Assembly: GCF_964204645.1 (NCBI RefSeq)
Contig: NC_134032.1
Location: forward strand, 6,319,175 to 6,383,174
DNA from: Tubulanus polymorphus
Taxonomy: Eukaryota > Nemertea > Palaeonemertea > Tubulaniformes > Tubulanidae
Length of the DNA stretch: 64,000 nucleotides
Direction: 5' to 3'
Part shown: in pieces, positions 55,498 to 64,000 of the stretch
Position numbering within the stretch: the stretch's first letter is position 1
Layout: each line of letters begins with the position of its first letter
The notes under the pieces: model-generated
What the model was told of the DNA's origin: nothing
Databases searched by the model: none
Seen by the model: the letters and a program-made list of their open reading frames with translations, nothing else
Program-made: the position numbers and the translations under genes

Positions 55498-55745
55498 GCC
55501 GCGTTCACTTGGGGGCGATTTGGTCTGGCCCAAGATTTCTTCATTACCCAGGGTTTGTGTTGGAGTAAGCTATGGCAGGATGCAACCCTGGCCTGATGTT
55601 TTTCTAGGTAAGTGGCCACCTTGTGTTTAATGCCGCGTTCACACGACAGCTAGTTAAACAGGTCTAAATGGGCACGTACCTGGTCCGGTCTAAATCTAGA
55701 CCGGAACAAGTTTTGATGAGTGTTCACACAGCGTTTTGACACGAT
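55498..55745. repeat. GCCGCGTTCAC repeat region
   Basis: GCCGCGTTCAC appears at 55498 and again at 55632, each followed by words also seen in the MITE at 22223 (GGCGATTTGG) or at 59214-59402 (TAGACCGGA, GGTCTAAAT). At least two related elements are joined here. Confidence 0.5.
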
Positions 55746-56119
55746 AAAATCGCTTGTCGCCGGGCCTACAAGATGTCGCCATCTGCTAAATAATTAACTG
55801 GGCCTGGATGAAGTCTTGCTTCCAGATTCCAAGTAGAGCAAGACATTCTTCATTTGACCAATTCGACATTTAGACATTTTTGCGAATTCGCTTTTAATGT
55901 CGTTTAAACACGATTCAAAACACGGAAGTAAAACAGATGATGATCGCGACACACGAATATGAATATTTGTTACACTCCAAACATTTCCATGGTATAGGGA
56001 GGAAAAAGTAGTAGGCCAACTTAAAAATAATTACATAAACGGTAATAAAAGCATTTAAAACTTAAATATAGCTGTAAAGCAGCGATAACGGGTTTTCTGC
56101 TGTCTTAGAATCCTGTTCA

Positions 56120-56343
56120 ACGGTGGATTTTGACAAAGCATTTGATAAGGCACAACATCAGCCATTACTAAACAGTCTATTGGGAACAGTATCAATGATA
56201 GGTCGCCCAAATGGCTCAGCTGTTCTCTGAACGAAAACTTGTAGCCGAAATCAACGGAACGCCTCATCTTGGAAAAAGGCGGTCTAACTAGTGGAGTCAG
56301 GCAAGGTGGTATCACTAAGTCGCCTTCTGTTTAATGTCCTGAC
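56120..56343 (+). pseudogene. Non-LTR retrotransposon fragment (reverse-transcriptase core)
   Basis: On the plus strand VDFDKAFDKAQHQPLLNSL matches the catalytic 'D..KAFD.V.H..L...L' box, and after frame breaks SGVRQGG.....LLFNVLT matches 'GV.QGS.LSPLLFN'. Only about 220 bp remain, with frameshifts. Confidence 0.65.
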
Positions 56344-56439
56344 AAATAACATACACAGTAATCCAAAATATACCAGACCGAGTAAATTTCCAAAACGACC
56401 ATAACACGCCGTTCGCCAAAAAATGTTCCGACAAAATCA

Positions 56440-56930
56440 TGTCCCAATTGAAAAGAATTCTGTTTGATGGAACAATACGCTTTTTGTTTGAACAAAAACT
56501 TTTCTTCATTCTGACAGAAAATGTGTTCGAATAAAAAGCTATGTCATTGTTGAAATGAAAAACTTTCTGTTCCAGTAAAACAATTTTTTTCGAACGAATG
56601 TTTGAATGAAAACAATTCTGTTCGATTGAACGAAATACTTTATACTTTTGATTCGCAGATAAAACTTTTTACAATATACTTGTTCGAACGAAAAACTTAA
56701 TGTTTTGACAAGAAAATTCTGTTCAAACTAAAACGATTCTGTTCAATCGAACGATTGTTCGAACGAAAAACCTTTCGTTTGGAAAAAAAAAGTTTTTCAA
56801 CTTTGTTCCAATGATTTTTTCAAATTGGTTCAATCGAACAGATTTTTATTAGTTCGAACGAAATAAATTCTGTTCCGACGAAAGAATTTTCAAGCGAAAG
56901 GTCTTTTGAACGAAAAAAAAGATATTTCTG
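56440..56930. repeat. Low-complexity array of TTCGAACGAAAAA and ATTCTGTTC
   Basis: Many copies of GAACGAAAAA, TTCTGTTCGA and the palindrome TTCGAACGAA alternate in both orientations over 490 bp. In style, though not in sequence, it mirrors the array at 7013-7505. Confidence 0.75.
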
Positions 56931-56944
56931 GGGTAACTTTCTGG

Positions 56945-57280
56945 GGTCTCCGCAGTAACTTAAAGCCGGACGTAGGTCGGCCTTGCGACGCGATGCTATC
57001 ATTGCGTTGCATCGCAAGTTTTGGTGCAAGTCGGTTGCGTTACGATTGTCAGCAACTGTTTGCGACTAGTTTCTGCGAGTCGCAAGAGCGTGTAGGTCGG
57101 TTGTGACAGTCGTGTCGCGTCGCAGAATGTAGAACATGTGCGACTCCTTGTGACTGGCGTTGCTGACAGTCGCCACCCGTCGCAAGGGAACGTAAGTCGA
57201 TGAGTCGTTGCGACACAATCGTCACTGGCGGTTGCAGTGAATGGCGTCGCAGTGAGTCACAAGCCGCCGAAAAACGACCT
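56945..57280. repeat. GC-rich repeat with GTCGCAA words
   Basis: GCGACGCGATG, GTCGGTTGCG, GAGTCGCAAG and TGCGTCGCAG-like words recur many times, in reverse orientation to those at 46693-46930. It directly follows the TTCGAACGAAAAA array. Confidence 0.5.
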
Positions 57281-57599
57281 AAAACGTCATTAGCAATTAA
57301 TGAAATACCAGTTTCATATATCATGAAAAAACTCAAATGAAAAGTCTGGCTTATAAAGCTGTCTGCTCAGACGAAATTTTCAAAAAAAGCTTCACTTTGC
57401 CAATAAAATTGATAATTGTTATTGATCGTTGCTGGTCAGAACCAGTTAATCACTAATTAACATGGATTTTAATAAATCTGATTCCTCCTTTACAGTGAAC
57501 TTAGCTTTAACCTAGTAGAGGCTACTAAGCCTATGTAGGCCTATGTATATGCCTAGGCCAAACATCCGGACAGATTGGTCGTAGGCCTATTGAATAACA

Positions 57600-58215
57600 A
57601 GTAGGAAATATAGAGTATTGATAAATGGTTGAAGCCTGCGGCCAAATTAAGTAATATATTCTTTTATTTTGATACCTCGTCGACACAACAGCTTTTCTCC
57701 GCTATATCTCTTCGGCGTGTTTAGTTTAGGCCTACGACTCCCCGGTACACCAAAGATATATCTTACTAAATACACGGTTAATTTGGTAAAGAAAAATAGG
57801 TATTGTTAAACTAACTCCTTGAAACCCGCAGCCAAATCACTGGTAGTAATAAATTAATTTGTACTCGATTTGATTCTCATGATGAGGAGAAACTCGCAGC
57901 TGATCCCCGGAACGACGATGAAGAGACATGTCGATTCGTCGATGTTTACGGCTCGACGGTGCTTTCAAGATCTAAAGTAGTCAATTTCCTGTGTATCGGT
58001 AATATGATTTGATGAGGAAAAAGGGCTATTGTTAAAATTAGTTTTTAAAAACCGCGACTGAATGTGAAATCTTTGGGTAATAAATTTGTTAATTTATGCT
58101 TGAATTGATAATCGACGTGACAAGAAACATGCGGTAGATTTCGGAAAGACGACTCTATGAATGGGGCTCAATTTTCGATGTTTACGGCCCGACAGTGCTT
58201 TTGTAACGATGATTC
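57600..58215. repeat. Three diverged tandem copies, period about 200-235 bp
   Basis: The words AACC(C/G)GC(A/G)(G/A)C..AATC, TAATAAATT.GTTAATTT and CGATGTTTACGGC(T/C)CGAC(G/A)GTGCTTT occur at corresponding places near 57830-57970 and 58050-58205, with a weaker first unit near 57620-57780. Each unit has a GC-rich core of about 80 bp that stays open in one frame. Confidence 0.55.
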
Positions 58216-58366
58216 GTGAAAAAACACGCAATGTATTTGTAGATCTCAGTGAGCTGAACGATACCATACGCATTGTATCGACAACAGCAGCAAGGTTACA
58301 AAGCCTTTGTTTTTTAGTGAAAATAGTGTGACATAAAATAATAATAATAAGAAACACGCGAATCTC

Positions 58367-58399
58367 AATAGGGTTTTCTGTGATGTAACAGAAAACCCT
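58367..58399. other. Perfect 11-bp hairpin
   Basis: AGGGTTTTCTG and CAGAAAACCCT are separated by an 8-base loop. It may be a MITE tip; no function is evident. Confidence 0.5.
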
Positions 58400-58453
58400 G
58401 ATATACTGGACTCACAGAGGTCGCGATATCTACCACAGAGATTCAGAAAACGG

Positions 58454-59205
58454 GCTATCAACAAATTCAAGTTCTGGAATTACTCGTTTGATGGCGCTAG
58501 TCAGAACCGGAAATTGGAACCTAAATCCGCCATGTTTCAGTTCATTTGCAATAAAAATCTCTCGCTTCAAGTTTTTAATGAGCGTTTTTTTTACTATGTA
58601 TCATCATGACTAATCCTTGAAATATGATATCCTACTGCTACGTTTGATACGATAAAACCTCACTACAAAGGCTAAAAATCACTATAAATGTCCTAATATT
58701 ATCAAAAAACTTTTTGCGAGAGCTGACGATGTTAAGACTGGTTGCCAGGTATCACATGGTGGCAGCATGTCGGTTTGAGTCCTGGTACTTTTCATTCTTT
58801 TCTTATGGATCTACGATTGTATTCCTAAAATCAATTTCAATTCTTAATATCATTTTATATTTATCAGTGTAGCCAGCAATTAATTCATCTTAGAGTCTTA
58901 AACTCAGCAACAAAGTGATGACACCAGGCACCAGTCTTTACTTCCGTTAGCTGCTTCGAGTGTTATCGCTAAATTTGTGATTCTTGGTAATTTTTTTACA
59001 TTTTTGGTGATCTTTAGCATTTGAAATGAGGTTTTATTGAATCCAACACATTGTCAGGATATCATATTTAAGGATTACGCGTGATGATGTATAGTAAGTA
59101 AAATATTGCTAAATGAACTAGAACATGGCAGATTTAGGTTCCAATTTCCGGTTGTGACTAGCGCCATCAAACAAGTAATTCCAGAACTCGAATTTGTCGA
59201 TATCC
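58454..59205. mobile_element. Foldback element with about 230-bp inverted arms
   Basis: The left arm (58454-58690) and right arm (about 58980-59205) are inverted matches. The outer about 95 bp are strong (TGATGGCGCTAGTCAGAACC against its complement near 59155), and the inner part is weaker but clear (AATATGATATCCT, ATAAAACCTCA). The 290-bp loop includes a tRNA-like B box (GGTTTGAGTCCTGG, about 58774). No coding capacity. Confidence 0.8.
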
Positions 59206-59213
59206 CGTATTAC

Positions 59214-59402
59214 GGTTTAGACCGGACCTGGTACCAGTTTCTGTCCACACACATAGATTAAGACTGATCCTGAATTTTGACCGGGCCTGGTTCGCTCTTT
59301 TAGACCGGTCTAAACTAGACAGGTCTAATTTGTAATGGTATTTTTTCAAAATTGGACCAGACCAAATTAAAACCAGTCCAAATTCCGTAGTGTGAACGCG
59401 CC
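59214..59402. repeat. TAGACCGG-rich element with GTGTGAACGCGCC end
   Basis: TTTAGACCGGACCTGGTACC, TTAGACCGGTCTAAACTAGA and GACCAGACC words are followed by GTGTGAACGCGCC, the complement of the GCCGCGTTCACAC-type start seen at 55632. It abuts the foldback element. Confidence 0.5.
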
Positions 59403-59563
59403 ATAGGAGATATTTGAATAATAGAGTGACATCCATATAGGCCTATTTCGTATTTTCATGAATACAGGTGCACCGTTTAAAATGCTGGTTTCCACTAAAA
59501 GTCAAGGCATCAGTTTGACATACACGTGATTAACGCCTAGTTTAAAAGCTTTTCTTTTTCCAG

Positions 59564-59817
59564 TTCATTTCTCCGAAACATTTACGCTCTACGACTTAAA
59601 AACTTTCGACATCATACAAACGTCTGGAAGACAGATTATTTTCAGGAAGTTATTAGCGGAGGAATTTTTCACGAACCTCGACAACACGTCAGTGCAGAGC
59701 TTGGTTCTGACGGAAAAACATTTCAATGGGTTCAAAGCTAAAAGGTTCTCAACAGCGATTGCTCATCCAAAATTCAACGCCGCTTTGAATCCATTTTCAA
59801 GGCAATTTCAACTGTGA
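59564..59817 (+). CDS. Probable 3'-terminal exon of an unrecognised gene
   Basis: A strong acceptor (CTTTTTCCAG) is followed by 83 open codons to TGA (59815-59817): HFSETFTLYDLKTFDIIQTS, then GRQIIFRKLLAEEFF and HFNGFKAKRFSTAIAHPKFN, ending NPFSRQFQL. Composition and codon use look coding and the flanks are not. No ATG opens it, so upstream exons must exist, probably between 52.7 and 59.5 kb or outside the window; I could not find them. I do not recognise the family. An AATAAA lies at about 60198, which is rather far. Confidence 0.5.
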
Positions 59818-62800
59818 AATATAATGAATTCTGAAGGACAGGGTTCCACGGTTCCTAAACTAAACAATCTACGAAATTCCCAAATTTCTTTAAGTTGACC
59901 TTTCTTATAAATTTTCGATACCCGCAACTTAACTTCAAAATTCTTCAACCTTCCAGACTTCAAGAGAATTTCGACTCCAATGCAAGAAGTTCGCCAGAGC
60001 CAAGAAAATGACTGAATCGATACAGACTACTTCAAAGTGGAGCTTGATTAATGTACAGATTCAGGCCCCATAGCTAGCCCTATCCATGTGGGGGATGAGA
60101 TTTCATTTCTATGAAAGCGGAACTTTTATGAGGTACACACGCAATGGCACAATTACCGATATATTCCGGAAGATGACTATTAGGATATATTCAAAACTTC
60201 GAATAAAAGAGCTCAACGATACATTTAAGACGCTTTTTATTCAGTGTACAGGGATTTTCTACTATCTTCACAACATGGACTCAAGAGTGATTCATCAATG
60301 GTTATAATGAGGACGACATTCAGTATTCGTGAAGATTACTTTTGGAGTCGACACGTTGAATCAACTATTAGCCCTAGGAATCATTTCAGACTCATTTTTC
60401 TTTCATAGTGTAGGATTTTCTGTATCATAGTAGACCTAATTTTTAAATAGTTTTATGACTATTTTTAGTTTATAACGCAGACAACTCAAGAGCGTGTTTC
60501 ATCAAGATTATTCACATTTCACTTTTTACTCGAAATATTTCATACAGTGAGATCTGACTGACTGGTATTACAGGTAGGCTACCTGCAGTTCGGTATGAGG
60601 CTTTACCCCACTGAGGTTTCCAATAACCTGATCAGTATCATCAATCAGTAAAACGTCAATCTTTTAGGTAATCATGTCAGCGCTTTACTTCAACATCCAC
60701 AGGGATCAGTGCTAACAAGCTTAAATCAGACCCCAGCTGTGAAACTTCACTAACACCAATTTGTAACTGTAGCAAATAAGCCTTACGGAAATAGGCTTGA
60801 ACATTTTAATGTCCGGATTAGACAAAAAGTAACTAAAGAAATTCTAAAACACGATTATTCTAAAGAAGAAAAGATTAAGAAAGGCCTGAAGGTCTATAAA
60901 AGAACAGGGGAAAATGAAAATAGAAAATGCTTCATTCTTCGAGTATTCTCGCAGAGTCTCAGTAAGACTATAGATAAGCTGAAACAGGGAAGCTTTATTT
61001 CCCTATTCCAACGACAATGAAAAGTGAAAATTGCTCTCTCTTAATTACAATGACAATGATAGAAACGAATGAAAATAACTTTTTTAAACGAATAGCTCAA
61101 AAATTAAGACGAAAATTTCAAGAGAAAGGGCATTCTTTGTTTGTAAACCAAAGTATGGAAAATGAAAAAATTTGGCAGAATTCAGTGAGCACGACCCTTA
61201 CATCAAGTAATCTCAAAAACAAGTGATTTTAAAGACAAAAGGCCTGACTTATCTTTATAACCAAGGAACACTTTTCTGGCGTGATTTTCACCTTTGAGTG
61301 CACATGAAATTTGAGTCAAATTCAACACAGAACTCATAAAACATGCTAAAACAGGGTAAAGCCAATGTGTAAACCATGACACATGCTTTCAAAACTCCTA
61401 CTAGTAAGCCCATTTGTAAATAGGCTATAGCACAGTAAAGTATGAATCTAAATGAAAAAGGGATCGTTTTTCATTTGAGTCAGGTTATATTCAATTTGTG
61501 AAGCATTCACGCCAACGTTGGATCCAGACCACAGAGCAAGTAGTACGGTCGAGATAACGTTGTTCTTTCATCGGTCTCAAAAATGTCTCTAGAATTTGAA
61601 GCACATTTAAAAGCGTTTCCAATAAGTAAATCTTAAGGAAACAGAATTCTGTACTATGGTCAGAAGTCACCCTGGTCCACCCCGATGAATGGTGCATTAC
61701 CAACACTGGGCATTTTTACCATTCTTAAAACCCTGCCACGAGTTGCACAGGCAAGACTTGAGTGGCTGGTATTATAGGCTGGTCCAACGTTTTTAGATTG
61801 GTTATAGAACTTAAAGGTGATCTTAGACTATAGTTATCAAACTGGCTGTAGGATAGGCTACAATTTAAGACGGATCTAAATCTAAGCAATGACATTGCTG
61901 CAACTGACCCCAATGAATTCATCAACAAAGACAGCAGGGCAGACCAAAGTCCTGAATTGACATTTATAAGGGCATTCTTGATCGATGAAAAGCCATTTAG
62001 AAGTCAGCATTCTTGAATAGGCTAGATGTATTTGATAACATTTCCAAGTCGAAAACTTATCCTATCAACAATGTGACCGAAGTTTAGGCCTATAGGATTC
62101 CAAACAATAAGACCTAAGTTAAAGAGTTTATTCAGAAAAGGGGAACTGAAAACATTTGAAGGTATTGTACATGACTCCTAGATCCACGCCTGCAACAATT
62201 GAAAACCATTTCCGATGGAAAAACAATTTTCGTATTTTTTCTTCCCCTGTTTTTCTTGGGAACACAAAAAAATGTGCATGACTTTTTATATGTATATGTA
62301 TATCTGATTACGCAAAAGGCTTTAATAGAATTATACTTTGTCAATAAAGAATTTCACCTGCAGACTTTAAGGGCTCTTCAGACGTCATCCTGAAGTACCA
62401 ACTCAAACCCGATCCTATAGTACTGAAATGCTCAACCTAAAAGCGGAAAGCATTTTAAAGGTTCCGACAGTGGTTCAATACTTCAGAGCCTTTTTACCGA
62501 AAAAATAAGACATTTAATTTGAAATTGCACTTCAAAATTTTCAGGTGAAGAAAACTTACATGCAAAAGATTATAAAGAAGGTCCCTCGGGTTTCTGGTGC
62601 GAACTTGAACAAAAATATGACTGAAATTTCTGAGAATGATGAAAAAGTTAAATGTTATACAAAGTAGGGACACCTTTTGTGGCCAGATTCACGAAAAAGA
62701 ATACCTTGAGCTTTATAGACTGGTATTAACTTGATATCGAGGTTGTTTCTTATTAAGAGGTTTCTTGTGTCACTTCTCACCACCAAGAACAAGGTGCCAA

Positions 62801-63435
62801 AAATTCAAATTCTGTGAATGAGACTCTTGTCAAGATGTTAGTTGCGCCACTAGTCAACAGTAACAACAAGACACCAAAACTTCAAATTCCCTGATTAAAT
62901 TGTAAGATATCATCAGTGGGGGTTGTTTCTTTTCAAGAGGTTGCTTCTGCCACTTGTCACCAGCACGAACAAGACACCACAGGTTCCAATTTTCCTGATT
63001 TCCCTTGATCTGTAAGAACTCAGTTGACTTTTACATCAACACCTATACCCATGAAAAACATCACAATAAACTATATAGGACTATTATTAACATGAGGAAA
63101 ACGACCAAAAAAATGTAGAAAATAACAACAATGATCTTCAACCTTATAGAATAATTTACTTTCAAAATCGTGATGTATTAAATTAGGCAGCCAACAAAAT
63201 TTTCCCCAATCAGTCACCTCCCGGATCAGGCTGGTTGGAAGATTGTTTGAGTGAACCGGAACCGTAATTTCAAATTATGTACTTCGATTCAATAAAAAAA
63301 TGCTATAATTTCTTCCGCCGATGACGCAACTATATCTGTACTTCGACTTCTGATTTCGACTTCTGACAACAAACAAGTCAAATCAAACGAAATCTACTAA
63401 CTGAATAAAAAATAGGGTCAATCCCTACTTTAAGA
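59818..63435. other. Right-hand region without a supported gene
   Basis: AT-rich sequence. Between 62720 and 63010 are two or three diverged units around GGTTGTTTCTT.T.AAGAGGTT and GACACCA.A..TTC, related to 27820-28024. Open frames up to 95 codons exist but lack splice or family signals. Confidence 0.5.
62720..63010. repeat. Diverged tandem repeat, unit about 165-185 bp
   Basis: Units start near 62735 and 62915 with GAGGTTGTTTCTT/GGGGGTTGTTTCTT, then AAGAGGTT.CTT.TG.CACTT.TCACCA and AACAAG..(A/G)CCA, ending TTCCCTGATT. The same family flanks SULF exon 14. Confidence 0.5.
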
Positions 63436-63659
63436 TCAAGAACTCAACACATTTTTAAGCAACTTTCGCAATTTTTCCAAATGTTTCACATCAATCTGAT
63501 TCTGAGCATGTTCTTCAGTTATTGAGCAGAGCCCCTTAGACATAGAAGCATCAACTCTAAAAGGGCGGTCAGCATTAATCCCCACACTACCCACCAAACC
63601 TGCATTGTAGGGCTTAATAATAATATGAACACTGGTTAGATTGGTCTTGATTGCCACTC
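63436..63659 (-). CDS. Probable 3'-terminal exon of an unrecognised minus-strand gene
   Basis: After a possible acceptor (CAATTCTGAG near 63660) the frame reads AIKTNLTSVHIIIKPYNAGL, VGSVGINADRPFRVDASMSK, then EEHAQNQIDVKHLEKLRKLL and a stop at 63436-63438. The balanced composition, the beta-strand-like then amphipathic-helix pattern, and the lack of stops in an AT-rich area suggest a real exon. The rest of the gene would lie beyond 64000. The family is not recognised with confidence. Confidence 0.5.
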
Positions 63660-64000
63660 AGAATTGAATACATCTATAACAGCTGGTCAGCGAATAAGAT
63701 GATTATTAAAGCAATCTGCTGAATGCAATTTTCCGAGCGGCAGATTTATGACAAAATTGATGACAACAGACCATGAAAAACTAACCACAGACGCCACTAG
63801 CAATATTTCTGATAACGCATCATGATTAATTCAATCATGATTTTTTAATGTAAAACGCAGGGTACGTATCGATGAGCACACATGGAGTTCCTTGATTATC
63901 AGTGATCTAAATCTCCAACTTCCCTGATCCACACTCGACAATAACTGAATGATTGTACTTAAGAAGAACATTTTCAGTGGTGTGGGCATTTGGTTATCGG
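63660..64000. other. Window edge, no gene seen
   Basis: AT-rich. Probably intron of the minus-strand gene whose last exon is at 63436-63659. Confidence 0.4.

Larger units (their letters stand above)
51601..56119. other. Region upstream of SULF and toward the right end
   Basis: It should hold the SULF promoter, but no core element stands out. Contents are a TTAA MITE (51785-52038), a second copy of the 19-bp-TIR MITE (52430-52745), tandem-like TTAAGACCAGT words (about 53040-53210), the inverted dispersed repeat (54355-54430) and a GCCGCGTTCAC element (55498-55745). No exon is convincing. Confidence 0.5.

Overview
The window is metazoan nuclear DNA from an invertebrate, probably a marine lophotrochozoan or invertebrate deuterostome. 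This rests on small exons with GT/AG introns, AT-rich introns of 0.3-10 kb packed with short transposons, an animal-specific gene (an extracellular heparan-sulfate 6-O-endosulfatase), a MAM-domain membrane protein, and a DIRS-type retrotransposon. I cannot name the species from the sequence.

Layout. (1) 677-6608, plus strand: a five-exon gene for a 335-residue type I membrane protein with a signal peptide, one MAM domain, one transmembrane helix and a cytoplasmic tail with two PPxY motifs. (2) 6609-13211: intergenic, with a strange GCAAAAACGAA-type array, a SINE copy, a LINE fragment and a 49-bp duplication. (3) 13212-51600, minus strand: one large gene, the SULF1/SULF2 orthologue. I could trace 18 coding exons whose splice phases all agree and which sum to exactly 1079 codons. 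It converges on the MAM gene. (4) Inside its 10.4-kb last intron (13550-23912) sits a 5.9-kb DIRS element, which itself landed inside one of three copies of a 1.1-1.2 kb repeat family. (5) 51601-64000: mostly repeats (a large foldback, MITEs, a second low-complexity array, a LINE fragment), plus two probable 3'-terminal exons of unrecognised genes: plus strand at 59564-59817 and minus strand at 63436-63659.

How the genes work. The SULF product would be secreted or cell-surface bound and remove 6-O-sulfates from heparan sulfate, altering growth-factor signalling. The MAM protein would be an adhesion-type receptor whose PPxY motifs could recruit WW-domain proteins such as NEDD4-family ligases. 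Nothing suggests that the two genes act together. The rest is mobile-element biology. The clearest mechanistic record is the DIRS insertion: the empty target site can be read from two sister repeat copies, and the join shows no target duplication apart from a shared AT dinucleotide, as expected for tyrosine-recombinase integration.

I found no CRISPR array, operon, riboswitch, rRNA or convincing functional tRNA gene.
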